A DNA stretch of 64,000 nt, taken from Nectonema munidae. Its lineage: Eukaryota; Nematomorpha; Nectonematoida; Nectonematidae. Under the pieces are notes generated by a model that saw only the letters and a program-made list of their open reading frames with translations, did no database searches and was not told the DNA's origin. The translations under genes and the position numbers were made by a program. The DNA lies in NCBI GenBank assembly GCA_030549495.1, contig JAUIRK010000855.1, positions 1,737,501 to 1,801,500 on the forward strand. The letters run 5' to 3'. Position 1 is the first letter of the stretch. Each line of letters opens with the position of its first letter. Shown piece by piece: positions 24,197 to 39,100 of the stretch.

Positions 24197-27100
24197 GTAA
24201 GTTTTTTAAATCAATCACTGAAAAAAAAAATTTTAAAAAACTTTACTTCGCAAGTTTTAATAAGTTGTTGTAAATTTTTTATCAAGGTGATTGATTTCAA
24301 ATTCTAAATACTTTCTATAAAGTATATTTTTTCAGACTTTATCTTAGGGGTTGTAAAACAGGGGTGTGGACTATACTATATGGAGATAAAAAAAGATTTA
24401 TTTTAATTAACAAACTTTGATTAAATTAAATTTAAATTTCAAAAACATTTAATAAGTCTGAAAAAGCTCTCTCAAGTATGTTACACCCTCAAAAATGATT
24501 TGTTTACCCATTTTGGAGCATTGTTCTTGTGGACTGTAGAGGAACGCAAATCAACTCAAATTTTTGATGGAATTCAAATTGTCTGCCTTGCGCGAACTAA
24601 ACGCGTTAACGTTTAATATTTTATTCCTATAGTATTATGGGATTTAGTTGGTCATTTTGATTGGACCCATTTATAAGTCTTCACAATGAATATATACTGG
24701 TCAATGACTGATATATTTTGAAAGAATGCAACACGTAGTTCACAAACATGCCAGAAATATATTGAAATGAAATTTTTTAAAAATTAGTAGAATTATTAGA
24801 AAATAATGGTAGAAATCAATTTACTTCTTTTTTTCTGATATGCTAATTCATAATAACCAAAAAAACAAAATTTTTAAAAATTCTGGAAGACAAATTTTAT
24901 TCTGATGCCTAGCACCACCAAAAATTCAAATAGAAAAAAATCATTCAAAAAGAAATGTAATTATACTAAAAGTAACGAACTGAATTTCTTGAATTTAATA
25001 AAATACTCCGTTGAGAAAAAAATTATAAAAAAAATTTTTCTCCAGTTTTCAAAACTTTTAACATGTTGTTCTTTGAATGTGGATCTTCATGGAAAAATAT
25101 TTTTCATTTCTATGCCATATGGGGAGAATAACATGTATATTCAGTAAACTTCGCATCACCCCTCAATTTTATTAATAATTCGTTATATGATCGGTGGAAA
25201 TAATCAGAATTCTGATGCAAATAGTTCGAATTCACAATTCACCAAATGCAATATAATATGAGATAAGGAAATAGAGGCGAAAATAGCGTAAAATACGAAG
25301 AATTTGAACTGTAGAATAGCGAAATACAAAAACTAAGGTAATGAAACTTGATAAAAAGTAACTTGATTCAATCATACCAAAGATTTCAACGCTAAATTAC
25401 GTTTTATACTTAAATAAAGTCAAACCCGATTTAACAATGGAAAAGTGTGTAAAGTACTTTTTGTGAAAAAATATCATTAAAATGGTAGACAAACAATCGT
25501 ATATAACAAAAAATTCTAATGAAATTTAATTTCAAAATTCATTTGTTTTCTTTACGCTGTAACTTTTTTTTTGATGTGTAAGCGTGATTTTTGCGCTTTT
25601 ACTTTTTAATTAATAATACAATTAGTTTACATATACTCTACTTGACCTAGCCCTACTCACTATATTCCAGCCTTTCTCAGCTGGTGTTCCGCGGAACACT
25701 AGGGTTCTGTAAAAACTCCCTAAGGGTATCTTGCACTACTAATAATCGTATTTCACGTTTTAATCATCATATATTTTTGGAATGGCAAAATTTAAGCAAA
25801 TTTTTACTGCCCTTTTTTCGTTAGTTTAAAATTGAGAATCCTTTTTTCCTCTTGAATCTAATCTTTAAAATTTAAAGATTTAAAAATAAATTGTGATAAA
25901 TCTACTTTAATTGTAGCTTAACAAATTTTTAAGCATTTCAATTTCCTCTTGAATCTAATCTTGCGTCCTTGCATCAATGGTGCTTTTTCACTGAAGTATT
26001 TGTTAAATTGCATAAAATTTTTTGGATTTTTACCTGCTCTAAAACACTTTCTTAAGTTCATATTTGGTTAGTTTATGATAATTTAAAAAAAATGTGACAT
26101 TCATCTAATCATAGAAACTTTCCACGCATTTAAATTGGTTATTTAGTTAGATTGATTATTTAGTTACAGGGTTGGTTAATTGTTCTAATTTTTTTGTTTT
26201 GAAATTTGTAATATTTTTTAATTATAACACTTTTTAAGGAAAAACCTATCAATATTTGAGAAAGTAGTTGATAGATTATTTTTACTATCTTATGATATTT
26301 TGGGAGTTAGCTGTTATTTATATATACAAAAAAATTAACTTCACTTTTTCTGAAACAATCAGCCACGATTTCATACGTGAATTGATTAACTTCATTTTAT
26401 CTTTGAATTTTTTTTAAATACCAGATTCTGAAGAGAGAAACAGGTGTGTTAGAAATGGAGGAGTTGGGTTGTATCCAGTTCTTTCGTCCTCTCCGATCAT
26501 CCAAAACTCCCGGAACAGTAGCAAGACTCTAAAGTGTCCAAAATGCAACTGGCATTACAAGTACCAAGAAACTCTGGAAATTCATATGCGCCAAAAGCAC
26601 AAAACTTTTTTCGTGGTGGCCAACGGAAGCACCAACAACATTACAGAATGTTACGCCTCCTTAAAGACCACATGTGCTTATTGTATGAGTGGAGAAGCTC
26701 ACCCAAAGTTGTGCAGAGGTGAGAGTTATCAGTGCGGCTACAAACCCTATCAATGCGACATCTGCAATTACTCAACCACTACCAAAGGAAACCTGAGCAT
26801 CCATGAGCAAAGTGATAAGCACATCCACAATCTTCAAGTGGCGGCATCAACAACCACCACGAAACAAAATGGCGGTGACATTCAAAAAAAGGTAAAAAAT
26901 ATCTTACACAGTCAATCTTCTCAAACTCTTCTTACAATGCTTTATATAATATATCAATAACGGATATGCGGTAACTCACCTTGCTCGTATATATGCTGAA
27001 GATAATTATATGGGAATGGTTTTAAATGTCTAAATTTTAGCCAATCAGATTTGAGATTCTTGCGCAGTTCATTTGAATAATCAAAATGTATTCAAGAAAA

Positions 27101-30100
27101 GTTCAGAATAATTAATTTTATTATAGCGTGAATTGATTGGTTAAAATTAAAATTATTCAAAAAATTTTATCGAACGATATCAAACAGTTCTCTTCTCTCT
27201 TTTTAAACTATATAATATTTATCCTTGCTAAAGAATTTCTTTTTCTTCTCCCACAGAAATTACTTCCAAAAAGAACGTATCCTCAAAATTGTACAAAAAC
27301 TGATAAAGATTTAATCCAATTATAATATTTGTATAAAAAAGAAAATAAGCGTGAAAAACTTTAAATTAAAAATATCCAAAAGTTTTATCTCATTTTAAAT
27401 TGTTAGACCCTTGTTTTAAACAAATTCTTTCTAATTAAAAGGTATACTTAAATCTGTTGATATTTGTTCATATTTTTACTCCTTGTAAAAAACATAAGGC
27501 TCAAAGGTGCAAATTAAATAACGTTCATGGTTTCAATTTCGGGGCTGAACTTTGAGAACACCTTTATAGAGAGAGTTGCTCATTTTTTTGAGTCCGCAAA
27601 TTAAAATACACAGATTTTTGAAGGACCACTAAAATTTTGGTTCTTTCTTTCGTTTACTTTTAACTAAATAAATCGAATAACTTATATTAATTATAAAAAA
27701 TTTCATCTTTCCTATACAATATTCAGGTTAAAATAATGAAAATTATGTCAAGTTTTTAGACAACATGAACTGTTACTTGACACGCCCCTTCATAACTCAA
27801 TTTTCGTGTTTGGCCTCGTGGATGATGATGATGATGTGTTCGATGCTAATAATAATAATAACAATAATAATTAAAGAAAAAGACAATTAAGGCTTACAAA
27901 AGTTGCGATAACCAGAGCTGAATTTTAATTAATTTTAAGGCAATTTTAATTAGTAATAATTATTTTTATTATCATCATCATCATCATCAATGGTAAATGC
28001 TTAGAGAAGTAGATACTTGTTATTTTGCACATCTCACGATCTGCTTCCATTCTCAAATCAATTTTATTTATTTTCATCATCCTCATTTCGATGCTGATGA
28101 TGATGATTTGTTTTCTCTCTTGTAAGATTAATAACATTTCATCCATAAGTTTCTACTTTTGCCTAAGGAATACAGATATGCACGCAATTTGTGCAATTGT
28201 GAAATGAAAATATTCTCATATTTTTCAACAAAACTTATCCTTCTCAATTGTTATTTTTATTCGTAATCAATAAAATCAGAAAACAAAATTTTCAATTTTC
28301 AAAATTTTTGCGAAAGAATTATATTATGTTAACCGGTTAACCACCGCCAGGCAGACGATATCTAATGTAAAGTAAAAGATTTATAAACGCAGAGGATATA
28401 TGCTTTTGTAAAATAGGTCGTTACCCTTTTTTTAGAATGGAATTGAAAAAAGATATGAAATCGAAAAAATATAAAATAGAATGGGAAAAAGATAATATGA
28501 AGTATTTTTTGCAATTTAGACAAACTATTCACCACACGCATCAAGCATTCAAAAGCACAAATGGGAAAAGATAGATGTTGGCACTTTTGAAGAAAGCGAG
28601 AGGGAAAGTTTGGATGTTGCTTGGAATTCGCAAGATGTGCTGAATTGCCTGATGTGCATGGAATTTGCTTGTGAAAGTGCTGAAGAAATACGTCATCATT
28701 TGCAAACATGTGAATCACGCTTTGAGCAGCAAGGCAAACAGAGCGAAGAAGCTTCAAAAGGTAAAAATGCTATTCGAAAGATACCACCAACCGATCTGTT
28801 TCTTCTTAAAACCTTCAGGGTTTATAGCTCCATATCACTTTATCATTTTTCAAGCCAGTGTAAGTATCTTAATTAAAATCAGTAAAACCACAAATCTTAC
28901 GTAAAAAAAAAGATAATTTTCTTATTATTCAAAAATTAGTAAAAAAATCACTAAAAGTGAGTTCAAAAAGTAATAATAACAATAATTTTAACTTAAATCT
29001 GCAAATTTTGCAGTCGGCATATGGCTTAGTGGTAAGAGCGTGGGGTCTCGATCCAGATGGTCTGAGTTCGATTCCTGATTGTGACTATTCATACCATCTG
29101 TCCAGCTATGGAAGTTTATTCTTCCCTTAGATGCGATATCGACAACTAAATAACAAGTTAGTTATTTGGAAATTAAAAAATATATATCCATTTTTCACTC
29201 ATCATGAAAATATATCATTTTAATTTTTGTTTTGAATGATTTGTCACTACACTTTCTAATGTAAAAATATCAAGACATTTAAATGTGAATAAGTAGTACA
29301 AATTTTACAATTGGAACAAAGCTCATACTTTATTTGAAAACAGGTCAATTCCGCCTCAAGACAACTAGGCCTCTGGACAAATCAGCCTCTAAATATATTG
29401 GTATTAATATGAAATAGAATAAGTGTAAAGAATAAGTAGAATTGACCTATGTAAAGTACTTTTTGTGAAAAAATTTAATTAAAATGGTAGACCCGATAAA
29501 ATATATTATGTTTGGGATATTTAGATTTTATTCCAATATCTTTGAATAATTTTGAGTTCTTGATCCTTTTTTGCCAACATTGGAAATATATTTTTTTAAG
29601 ATCTACAAGTATAGAAACAATCGAAATGAAATGTCATATAACTCTTAAGAACCTATTTTAAGAAAGTACATATAAAACATTTTTCAATAACCTGGCAAAT
29701 AAAAAATTGTGATTTATGTTTTAGAATTCAGCGTTACTAAAAGCAAAAAAATGCTCACGATTTATCCTTAAAAAGCCGTTAAAACAATTTCGGTTTGACA
29801 CATCTGGCCGGTTTGTAGACTGAAGAGTTTCGTGCAAGTAAAAAGTTTAGGTTCAAATCCCCAATTCATCATTAATTTATCTGTTTGTTGTAGAAGAACG
29901 AGAAAATAATAATTCATTACAACACAAAAAGATGATTTGTAGACGGAATAACTGTGTACGTATTTTAAATATAATTTGATTGAAGTATCGTTGGTTGATA
30001 TAAAATGTAACTCTGTACTCGATAAGCAAGCAGATTCCGTTGTTTTAGTATTTTTCGGAATCGCGACAATTTACGATCAACAAAATTGTATTCAATTAGA

Positions 30101-33100
30101 TTAGAACGAATAAAGTGGTGATAATGAAAACCCCTCTTTGGCTATTTTTATTGAAATTTTAAAAATGCTTTTATTTCAAAATTTTCTGCATGAAGCAGCT
30201 GATTTAAGTACTAAATGTCCATTTGTCTTCTAAACATCTTACAATCTCAATTAATTGTTTGACTAACGAAGCAATTAACTTCCGTTTATCGACCACAGTC
30301 GACATATGTCGGCTTTACAAAAATAAAATCATCTGCGTTTATTAATGATTTTTAATACAAATCTTCTGCTTTACATTAGAGATATCGTCTGATTATTCTG
30401 GTCGTTAACGGGTTAAGAAAGCAATGAAGAAAAACATTGAAGAGATGATGCGAGAACATAATTAAATTCACTTTGATAAACGAATAAGTTTGTTATTAGT
30501 TTAGTTACAAATAATGAAATCCATTCATTGTCTGAGTATAAGCGATATTACATATGCGTATTATAATATAGCACAAATGAGCACGCACTGAAAAAATAAT
30601 ACACGAATTGAATTGAGACTCCATCCATATACATATACATACATACATACATACATACTCAGTACTCATTCACTCCTCTCTTGATTTTAATTAATTAAGC
30701 TAATCAATATTAAAACATAATCATCGTGCAAGGAGAGGGGAGCTTTACTCATTTTCACATATACTATATATCCTTTATGCTCTCATCCCCACAATCATAT
30801 TATTGCTTATTGATTCGTACAAATTGAAATGGCTAAAACGATTCTTCAGCACATCCAATATAATAGGAACTCTATACACACACACACACACTTCTCATTA
30901 TGTTCTGTTTTATTGTTGCTTTTCTCTATCTTGATTACTTTTTAATATATCTTATTAAGGATTTCGTGATTATTATTAATATATATCATTATTATTATTA
31001 TTATTTCTATCTACTACAACAATAATTATTGTTATTCTAATTACCAATACTCTTCTTATTATTGACCTTATTGGATGCTGCTAATTCTTTCTTCATCATC
31101 ACCACATTTTCTTCATCTCCAACTAAGTCCATCCACAAATCTCCGTAGCTTCATTCATCAAATGCATCATCACTTTGTCATCACGCGCAAACAACAATCA
31201 CACAATCATCTTTAAAATGCTTTGATTGACAACTTCATCATCATCATTATCATCACTCACAATATTGACCTTTTCTCATTTTTCATTTAAAACAAACTTC
31301 ATTTGTGTAATATTATTATTATTATTTGACACGATCTCTCCTCTCACAGTAAGATTTGCTCTTTCTTTCCCTTAACCCATTAAGTCCCCATGTTCCCATT
31401 TGGGAACATAAGTAATTTCATCTTCGTCTGCTTTTTTCAATGACTTTTAATATAAATCGTCTGCTTTTTTTTAAATATCGTCTGATTTCTATGGTACTTA
31501 ATGGGTTAATTCAGGAACTAGTTTATCATAAACCCATAGTTAACTAAAAATATAGTTAACATAAAATAACTAGTACTAACTCCCAGGTTAAGAAATTCCT
31601 ATTATTCAAAGGCACTTTTTACAATAATTTTTTTAATTTAGAGATCACGAATAAGTCTTTTTCCAATTCAATTATTTTTAAATAAACAGTGTGAAATTTG
31701 TATATTGTTCCTTAGTTCAAGAATTTATTTCATTACCTTCAAGCTTTTCTAGTTTTCTTAATTTTTTTTAACATATACGAGCCAAAAAAATCAGCTAATT
31801 TTTTATGATTTATATTTCTGTAATAAAGGACAACTTGAAATAATAATATTAATCTCTATATATTTTTTGGTGAAAATTATTCAGAACCAGATTTTTACAG
31901 CCTTCATTTATTCCAACAATTATCAAATGTAAGCAAGGACTTTTCTCGATGCAAAAATAAAACAAGAGGTTGAACAATTGAGAAACTAAAAAGAAACTTT
32001 TAATACACTTTATTTTACTAAGAAACTTTTACTACTTATAAATAATAAAGAGATACGGTTAGTTGTTTACTTTATTTCAAAAGCTTCCACCTTTCAATCC
32101 AAGCCGTCTTCTAATGTCAACTATTTTCTCTGAATTCTAGTTTCAAAGTGCTACTACTGTCTCGTTAATCATCTTTTCATCTGGTTAAATTCTTTTTTTT
32201 GATAGAAAAGTTAAAGTACTTATCTTTTATTGCTGCGCAAATTTAAAATGCAGAAGCATACGATATTCTTATTTCCTTTCTGCTTTGTTTTCGTTATTAT
32301 GTTCAATACAAAATTACGGTAATCTTGTAGAATTCTTTCAAGGCGTGTGCCTTATTTTATTGGATAACTTTCTACCAATGAAATGGGCGATGTTACTTGA
32401 ATGACATCTTACTTGGATTTTGTATGTACATTGATCAAAGGCAAACATATGTCTGATTTTCATATGTTCCTCGGTGAATTTGGCATATAAATCACGGCTT
32501 TACATTTGTATATAAATCGAATAACTTATATTAATTATAAAAATTTCATCTTTCATATGCAATATTATATAGAGACCATATGCTGCCCCTAAACCATTTT
32601 TATGTGGCCCATCGCAACATCTTTGTGGTTATGTTGACCGATGCTGTTAATGAGCGCAAGTTTCTCAATTCTAAAATATTCCTCATATTAGTTCCTTACA
32701 AATCTCTTTCTTATAACAGTATAAAAGAAAGAACAATGACGCCTACGCCTCACAAAAATGGAGTAATTAGGGTGGTGTGTGTGATGATGATAGCAGTCAG
32801 TACTCATTTTAACGAGCATTTTCTTGAAATGTTATAGGAGTCAGCATTACTTTTCAGTAGATATCGACTTTTTTCTTTAATTTATGCAAAATGTAGGTCA
32901 CTCAGCTAATCACTGCCATGCTTTACGTGGTAGTGTAGCCCTTTGATTGACCATTTTTCTCATTAGTGCGTTTATGCATTTGCTTTAATGGCATTATTTT
33001 TCCTATCATTCGATTGGCTTAGGCGTAACTACGGAGATTGTACATTTTTAATCGCTTCAATTAAGATACAACTTATCCAGCACCGTTTATTCATTACCCA

Positions 33101-36100
33101 TGTAAATTTTATAGTGATCAGATGTTGCAGAAAAGTCCAATCTTATTTCCTCATTTTAATTTCTAATTTGAATCCTCAATCTATTATTTCATGTTACAGT
33201 TTTGGAATTAACAAAGTTTTTTCTTTCTTTCTTTCTCAAAAGAATAGCACAAATAAGTAGCTATGCATGGAAGATGATTTTATTTGTGCTTCATCAACGA
33301 AAACCTTGTGAATCATTGAAACATATTGATATTTTATATTAATTTTAATATTTAAATTTATTTTATTATAATAAATTTTGATAAACTTAAAAGCGATTAT
33401 CAATTTTTAATCGCTTCTTCAATTCTGACTTTCAAATTAGTATAAAACTAATCCAGATATAAATTTGGTATTGATCAAAGTTTAACCTAACTAATTGGCT
33501 AATCAAGGTAGTTAAAGCAATACGAATTATTTGAAATGTATCGATGAAAAATATTTTTTTGAACTATTTGGGTGAATATATATAAAGTTGCTTTTATTTG
33601 ATCTATCTTTATTTCATATATTTCAATAAACACTCTTTTTTGACTGATTTTAAGAATTTGTGATTTCATTTTTGAATTGAAAAATTATTATTTAATAAAT
33701 TTTAAATTGTAATAAAGTATCATTGAGGTATTTTAGAAATATGTACTATTAAATTATTTCTTTCTAACTAAATTTTAATTTACCTTTCTAACTAAGCAAG
33801 TAACTTCAACTAACCAGTCAAGTTCTCTCTTCTAACGATTTTCATTGAACCTGTGTAACATCAATAGATGATATTTCGTTTATTCGAAATGATGAAGATT
33901 TTATTTGAGCTTTAATCTATGACAATTTTGCGTTCCCAGGATGAGCACTTTTTTAACTTTGGAATATTTTGTGAATCAACTTATTAGTTTGTGCTATTTT
34001 TTCTTTCAAATAACTAAATGTTTTTTGCTTTTAAAATTTAAGTTAAAGTTATTTCAAATTTTCGCATTTTTAATGAAATTTTGCTTTGATTTTAAGATTT
34101 TTTAATCTGCCTAAGCAAAGATGAAGACGACAGCAATCGTGTTCTCTGCGCTCCATGTGGTTTCCTCGTGAAGAAAATGAGATGTCAGAAGTTGGAGATT
34201 CACACAAACTCGAACCAACACCAGACCAAAGTCAAACTTTTTTCTGTCCTCCTTGAAAAAATGCAGCCCAATTTGGATTCGCTTTTCAATTGTACGCTTT
34301 GTTCCGACTTCACAAGTGATAAGAATCCGAAATTTGTTTCTATATCCCAATTGCTACACCATATGTTGAATATGCACAATTCTCATGTACTGTTAAATGA
34401 GGATTGGCCCTTAAAGTCTGTTACAATCAAAAGAAGTACGCTGAAATTTTTTATTTCAAATACACACTGTTCAGACGAAACCCCACAAAACACCATTGAA
34501 GAGTACAAATTTAGTCACTAGGAATTTTTTTCTAAAATTAAAATCATATGGTATCTTCAAAAAATTTTCATCCGATTAGTTTTATCTCTAAAAATTAATT
34601 TATTTTTCAGATAATTTAAAATTGAAGTAGTGTCTAATTAAATAGTAAGTCACGAATATTCAATAAGTTTTTCGAAAAACAGTAGAATTTTTAAATAGAA
34701 CACTTTTCATATAACGATCATCATCATCATCATCATCATCATCAACCACATCATCAACCACATCATCATCATCATCATCATCCTAATAAAAAATGTTTTT
34801 TTATTTGACAGCCGACAACTCTTTTAATCCAGAATTGTTCTTCAAAATGGGGGAAAAATTAGGTGCTTCTTTCTGGCAAAAATTCATTAGAAACAAGAAC
34901 ATTCTTTCTTGGGTAAGCCACGAGACATTTTTTTTCTTTGCCTTTAAAACACCAATCCCAAAAATCCAATAACACAATACTTCACCCTTAACAAATTTTT
35001 CATCAAAGTACGCCCTCATTTTTAGTATAAGAAACGGATGCTCATATGTTGTTGAATTCAGAAACCTACACTCATTAACATTATCAGATAAGAAATTATA
35101 ACTGCATAGAAACCTACACTAACCCTTCGGAGACTGGACCCTATTAAAAAAATTTCCTACCCCCCCCCCCAAGTATTTTATATATTTATTTGCTATAAAA
35201 AATTTTGCCTCTCCTGAAATTTTTGAATCACTTGTCAAAGTTCAACTCACGGGCACAACTACGCTTTCATCAAATGAAGATAAAACTCTTTAACAAAATT
35301 TTCACGTTCATCAAAAGCGAAAGAAATATTATTATTATTTACATAACATAATGTCCCTTTAAAAAAATAAAACACATGTGTAGTACGCAATCATTCGTTG
35401 TAGGTATGCCATTCAAATTTGTCGAAGAAAGTGAGTAAGATTGATTGGTTTCGATAAATCAAGGTCTTGGGTTCGATCCTGCATCAAGCCGCCTTTCCTC
35501 ATAGTTCGATAGAAGCGGCGCAATTGTGCCTTCTCAATGAAAATACCCCACGCTACTTTTTTACCTTCAAATGGCGATTTTTGAATTGGAAAAAGTAAAA
35601 AAAAATACTGTATAATAATACTGTATAAAAAATTGAAAAGAAGAAATCGCAATGAATGCCAAAAAATCTTTTTAACAAACTAAGTAATAATGGAAGTACA
35701 ACATTTTTAAAAGAAACTTTTCGTGCACAATTTTTTTTATAAAAAAAAAAAGAGTATATCACGCGATAAAGATACCCACTGTTCCTTTTTGAGCTGTCTC
35801 TGACTTCTTACATTTAAAATTCCTCCAATCATTTTTCACTGATTTTAGATTGACAAGAAGAAGAAACGGAAGTTTGCGTACAGTAGAAAAGCTTTATTCA
35901 TCGCAAAGAAAATCACATCGTGCCAAAAGATTCAGTGCGATGTTTGTCATTTGAGACAATTTAGAACTTTGTCACAACTATTTCACCACAAAGTCTTTCA
36001 CCTAACCAAGTATTATTGCGCTTTAACTTGATTGAATTTGTTGACTTTGGGAAATGCGAAATCCTTATATATAAATCTTACCAATTAAACGGTTCATAGT

Positions 36101-39100
36101 CAAAACATCCGAAATCCAAAACATCGGAAACCAAAACGTCTGAAAACCAAAAACGCCCATTACCAAAATGTCCGAAAACCAAAATGTCCGAAAGCAAATT
36201 TTTTTTGAATTATAATGAATTTGGCTAAAAAAAATCATTTTAAAATCAAACACTTCTGAAGATTATGATTTTAAAATATATAACCCAATTTTGGAAAAAT
36301 GTCTCGGAAAAAGTTATACTAATTAGTCGAATTTGCAAGACTTTGAAAATTAGACTTACTATCAAAAATCAAAGGAAAAACTACACGATTTGAATGGATT
36401 TTAAGAGATTGGAATGAATTTTATCTATTCCAATAAAAAGACACGCTTGATTATAGTGCATTTTTCATTTAAATCTAAAATGTGTAAAGTTTTAAACTAA
36501 AAAACTAGAAATAGAATTTTTTTAAATAAAAAAGTTTTGTGCTCAATTTTTCAGTTTTTTTCCTCAACAATTTTGATTCTCGAAAAAAAAATGTTTTTTA
36601 GGGTTCAAATACTATTAATCTAATTTTCCGACCTTTTGGTTTCGGACGTTTCGGTTTCGGACGTTTTGGATTTCGGACGTTTTGACCAGGCACTAATTAA
36701 ATCACATGTGCTGCAAGACCGAATGAAGCACATGCAACAATATCTTGTTTCTAGTTTGGCTTTTTGTTTTTGACCTTAACATAAATAAGTTCTTTTATTT
36801 TCATATCATACATTTGTAAGTATTAAATATTGAAATTGACATTTTAATTGAATGAAGATTTCATGTTAACAAGATTATTCGTTTACAAAATGTTTCTTTA
36901 ACAAAATTCATTTTTAATTTCTTCCTATACCTAAATTCTCAGTAAATTTCTTAGGAACACTAATCTTGTGTTAAACTTAAATAAAATATCATCTTATATG
37001 AAACTAAAATTAATATAAAAAAAATTAATATTTTCTCATTTAATGCTAAACATATTTTAAACAATTTTTGAATCTTAAAAAAATTCTCATCATTCATTTA
37101 ATAACAACTAATTGTGTACAGAATAAAAAAATATTTTTTCACTGTTGAAGTTTTTTTACTATTTGTTAGAGAAAGTGTTGGAGAAAAAGTTAAAAAATCT
37201 CATTTATATCATATTGAGTATCAAGGCTGGTGTGCTATGACAAAATTGAGGAAACGAAGACTGAAAAAAAATTACAGAAAATACAACTACCCTTTTCTTA
37301 TCTAACTAACTTTTTTACAAGATTTTTCCATAAAAATTTTTTTTATCACACCATTAAAATTTTTCCAATTTTGTCTTTCGATATTCAGTCTCCTCATATT
37401 GGAAATCTATTAATAATTAGTTAAATGTCATGAAATTAAATTTTATTAAACCATGATAACTTTTAATATGATTATTTTTAATTAATAGCCTTTGCAAAAT
37501 ATGATTGACCTCCAATTTGAAATATTATTTATATCGGCTCCTCTAAGAATATTGTGGACACTTTGGTTGTCCATATAACCCCTTTGAGAGACACTACTCT
37601 AGCTAGACGAGTCTAGCACAGCCCCCATCCTCCCAGAGAACATCTATCTCGTAAAACAGATTAGAATTGAATAAATAATAAATTCACTAACTAAAATACT
37701 ACCCAACTTTATAGCCCGTAACTCTTTTATGCGATACCTATCCTAGTGGGTGCTATCTTCATGGCCAAATGTCAATGAGTGATTAAGGGAGTGGGAACAA
37801 GGGTTATCTTGGTTCGATACGGCTTTTGAAGACAACCATGCCCACTTTGCCTTAGAGTTGTTGATTGTTACATCTAAGAATAAAAAAAATACAAATAATG
37901 AATTTAAATTAATTTATGCAAGAATTGCATTAATTTTTTTTTTTTGACTTCTTAATCCAGGTCATTCTTATTTTGTGAAATGTGTTCAAAGCAGTTTTAT
38001 GCCTTCAAAGTCTACAAAAAGCATCTTGAAGCTAAGGTGCACTCAACCAAACCTACACACCTCTATGCTTCTTCCCTTGAACGCCTTAAATCTGACATCT
38101 CAGACATCAAGGTAATGCCAAAATATTTTATCCTAATTTGATTTTTTGACTTACATGATGAGACCACCGCTTAATACTTTGGCAGTCTGACTTTTTTAAG
38201 CCGGAATAATGGCATGTGCTTGACCTCTAAATGATCATACTCGCTAACTTTCTTTTCTTCCTAACTTGTTTGAGTGGGGAAATTTTTCATGCCATTGACC
38301 TATAAATGAACTTACAAACCAAGTTTTCAATAACTCTATCTTCTGTATATCTTTTTTTAAGAGTAGATAACTGCGTAGTATTTTAATATTACTTTGACTC
38401 TTGTATTGCGCACAAGACGTAGCGGTCCAATCTTGAATTGACCCAAAAAGTTGGGTATAAAATAATTTTTATTAAAATTTTTTTGTCTGTCTATATATAT
38501 TGCATCTATTGAACGAAGCATGATGAGAATTTCTATTTGGGTGAGAAAATTAATTATTGATTCTTAGCAATATATCAATAAATGAATACATTATGGAAGT
38601 TTATTTGTTACGACCAAAACCTCTGTCCCGGATCTTTCACACTCTTTCATTAAGTCTTCTTTCATTGACATGTTGTTTAATGAGGTTTGTTTCATTTTCT
38701 AAAAAAAATTCTTTTCAATCTTAACAAAATAAAAATCTTGTATCTTCGTCGGAAAAAAAGCTTACCAAGGAATTAACTCCCACAAATTAATATCTGAAAA
38801 TAATATTGTGTGATACTCTAAAAATTTGATAAAAATAAATTAAAAAATTTGTTTAAATTAGGAAAATAATATCCAAGCAAATTTTAAAAATCGATTTTCA
38901 ACACCTAGAGCTAAGTGAAATAATTTTATTAAAAAAAATTTTCTTACATTTTGTCTTTATAAAGTAGTTCAATGTTTGTTTCAAAATTTGCAGGAAACTA
39001 TTTTTTATTTATATCTTGATTTTTGATAAACTTTTATTTAACTTTGCTATTAAAATATTTTTGAGTTTTTATTTCAATCTATGATTTAAATATATTTGAG

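Larger units (their letters stand above)
28761..34120 (+). other. zfhx intron 3 (largest, 5.4 kb)
   Basis: Contains tRNA-like SINE pieces (29013-29160, possibly 29800-29880), two TTAA MITEs (30275 and 31372) and a less AT-rich segment at about 30540-31370. The vertebrate proteins have a further finger (YQCKLC type) at this point in the order. I did not find an exon for it here, though one could be hidden. Confidence 0.6.

Noticed and set aside
24905-25147. An 80-codon frame in zfhx intron 1 as an extra exon
   Set aside because: Lysine/asparagine-rich low complexity, no matching splice phases; exons 1 and 2 already join in frame.
29013-29085. A functional tRNA gene
   Set aside because: Boxes A and B are present, but the anticodon and acceptor stems do not pair properly and a repeat-like tail follows, so a SINE or pseudogene is likelier.
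34116-34120. Alternative acceptor for zfhx exon 4 at CTAAG (34115)
   Set aside because: It would need phase 2 from the previous exon, while exon 3 ends in phase 1. The AG at 34120 fits without an additional exon, though a hidden exon cannot be excluded.
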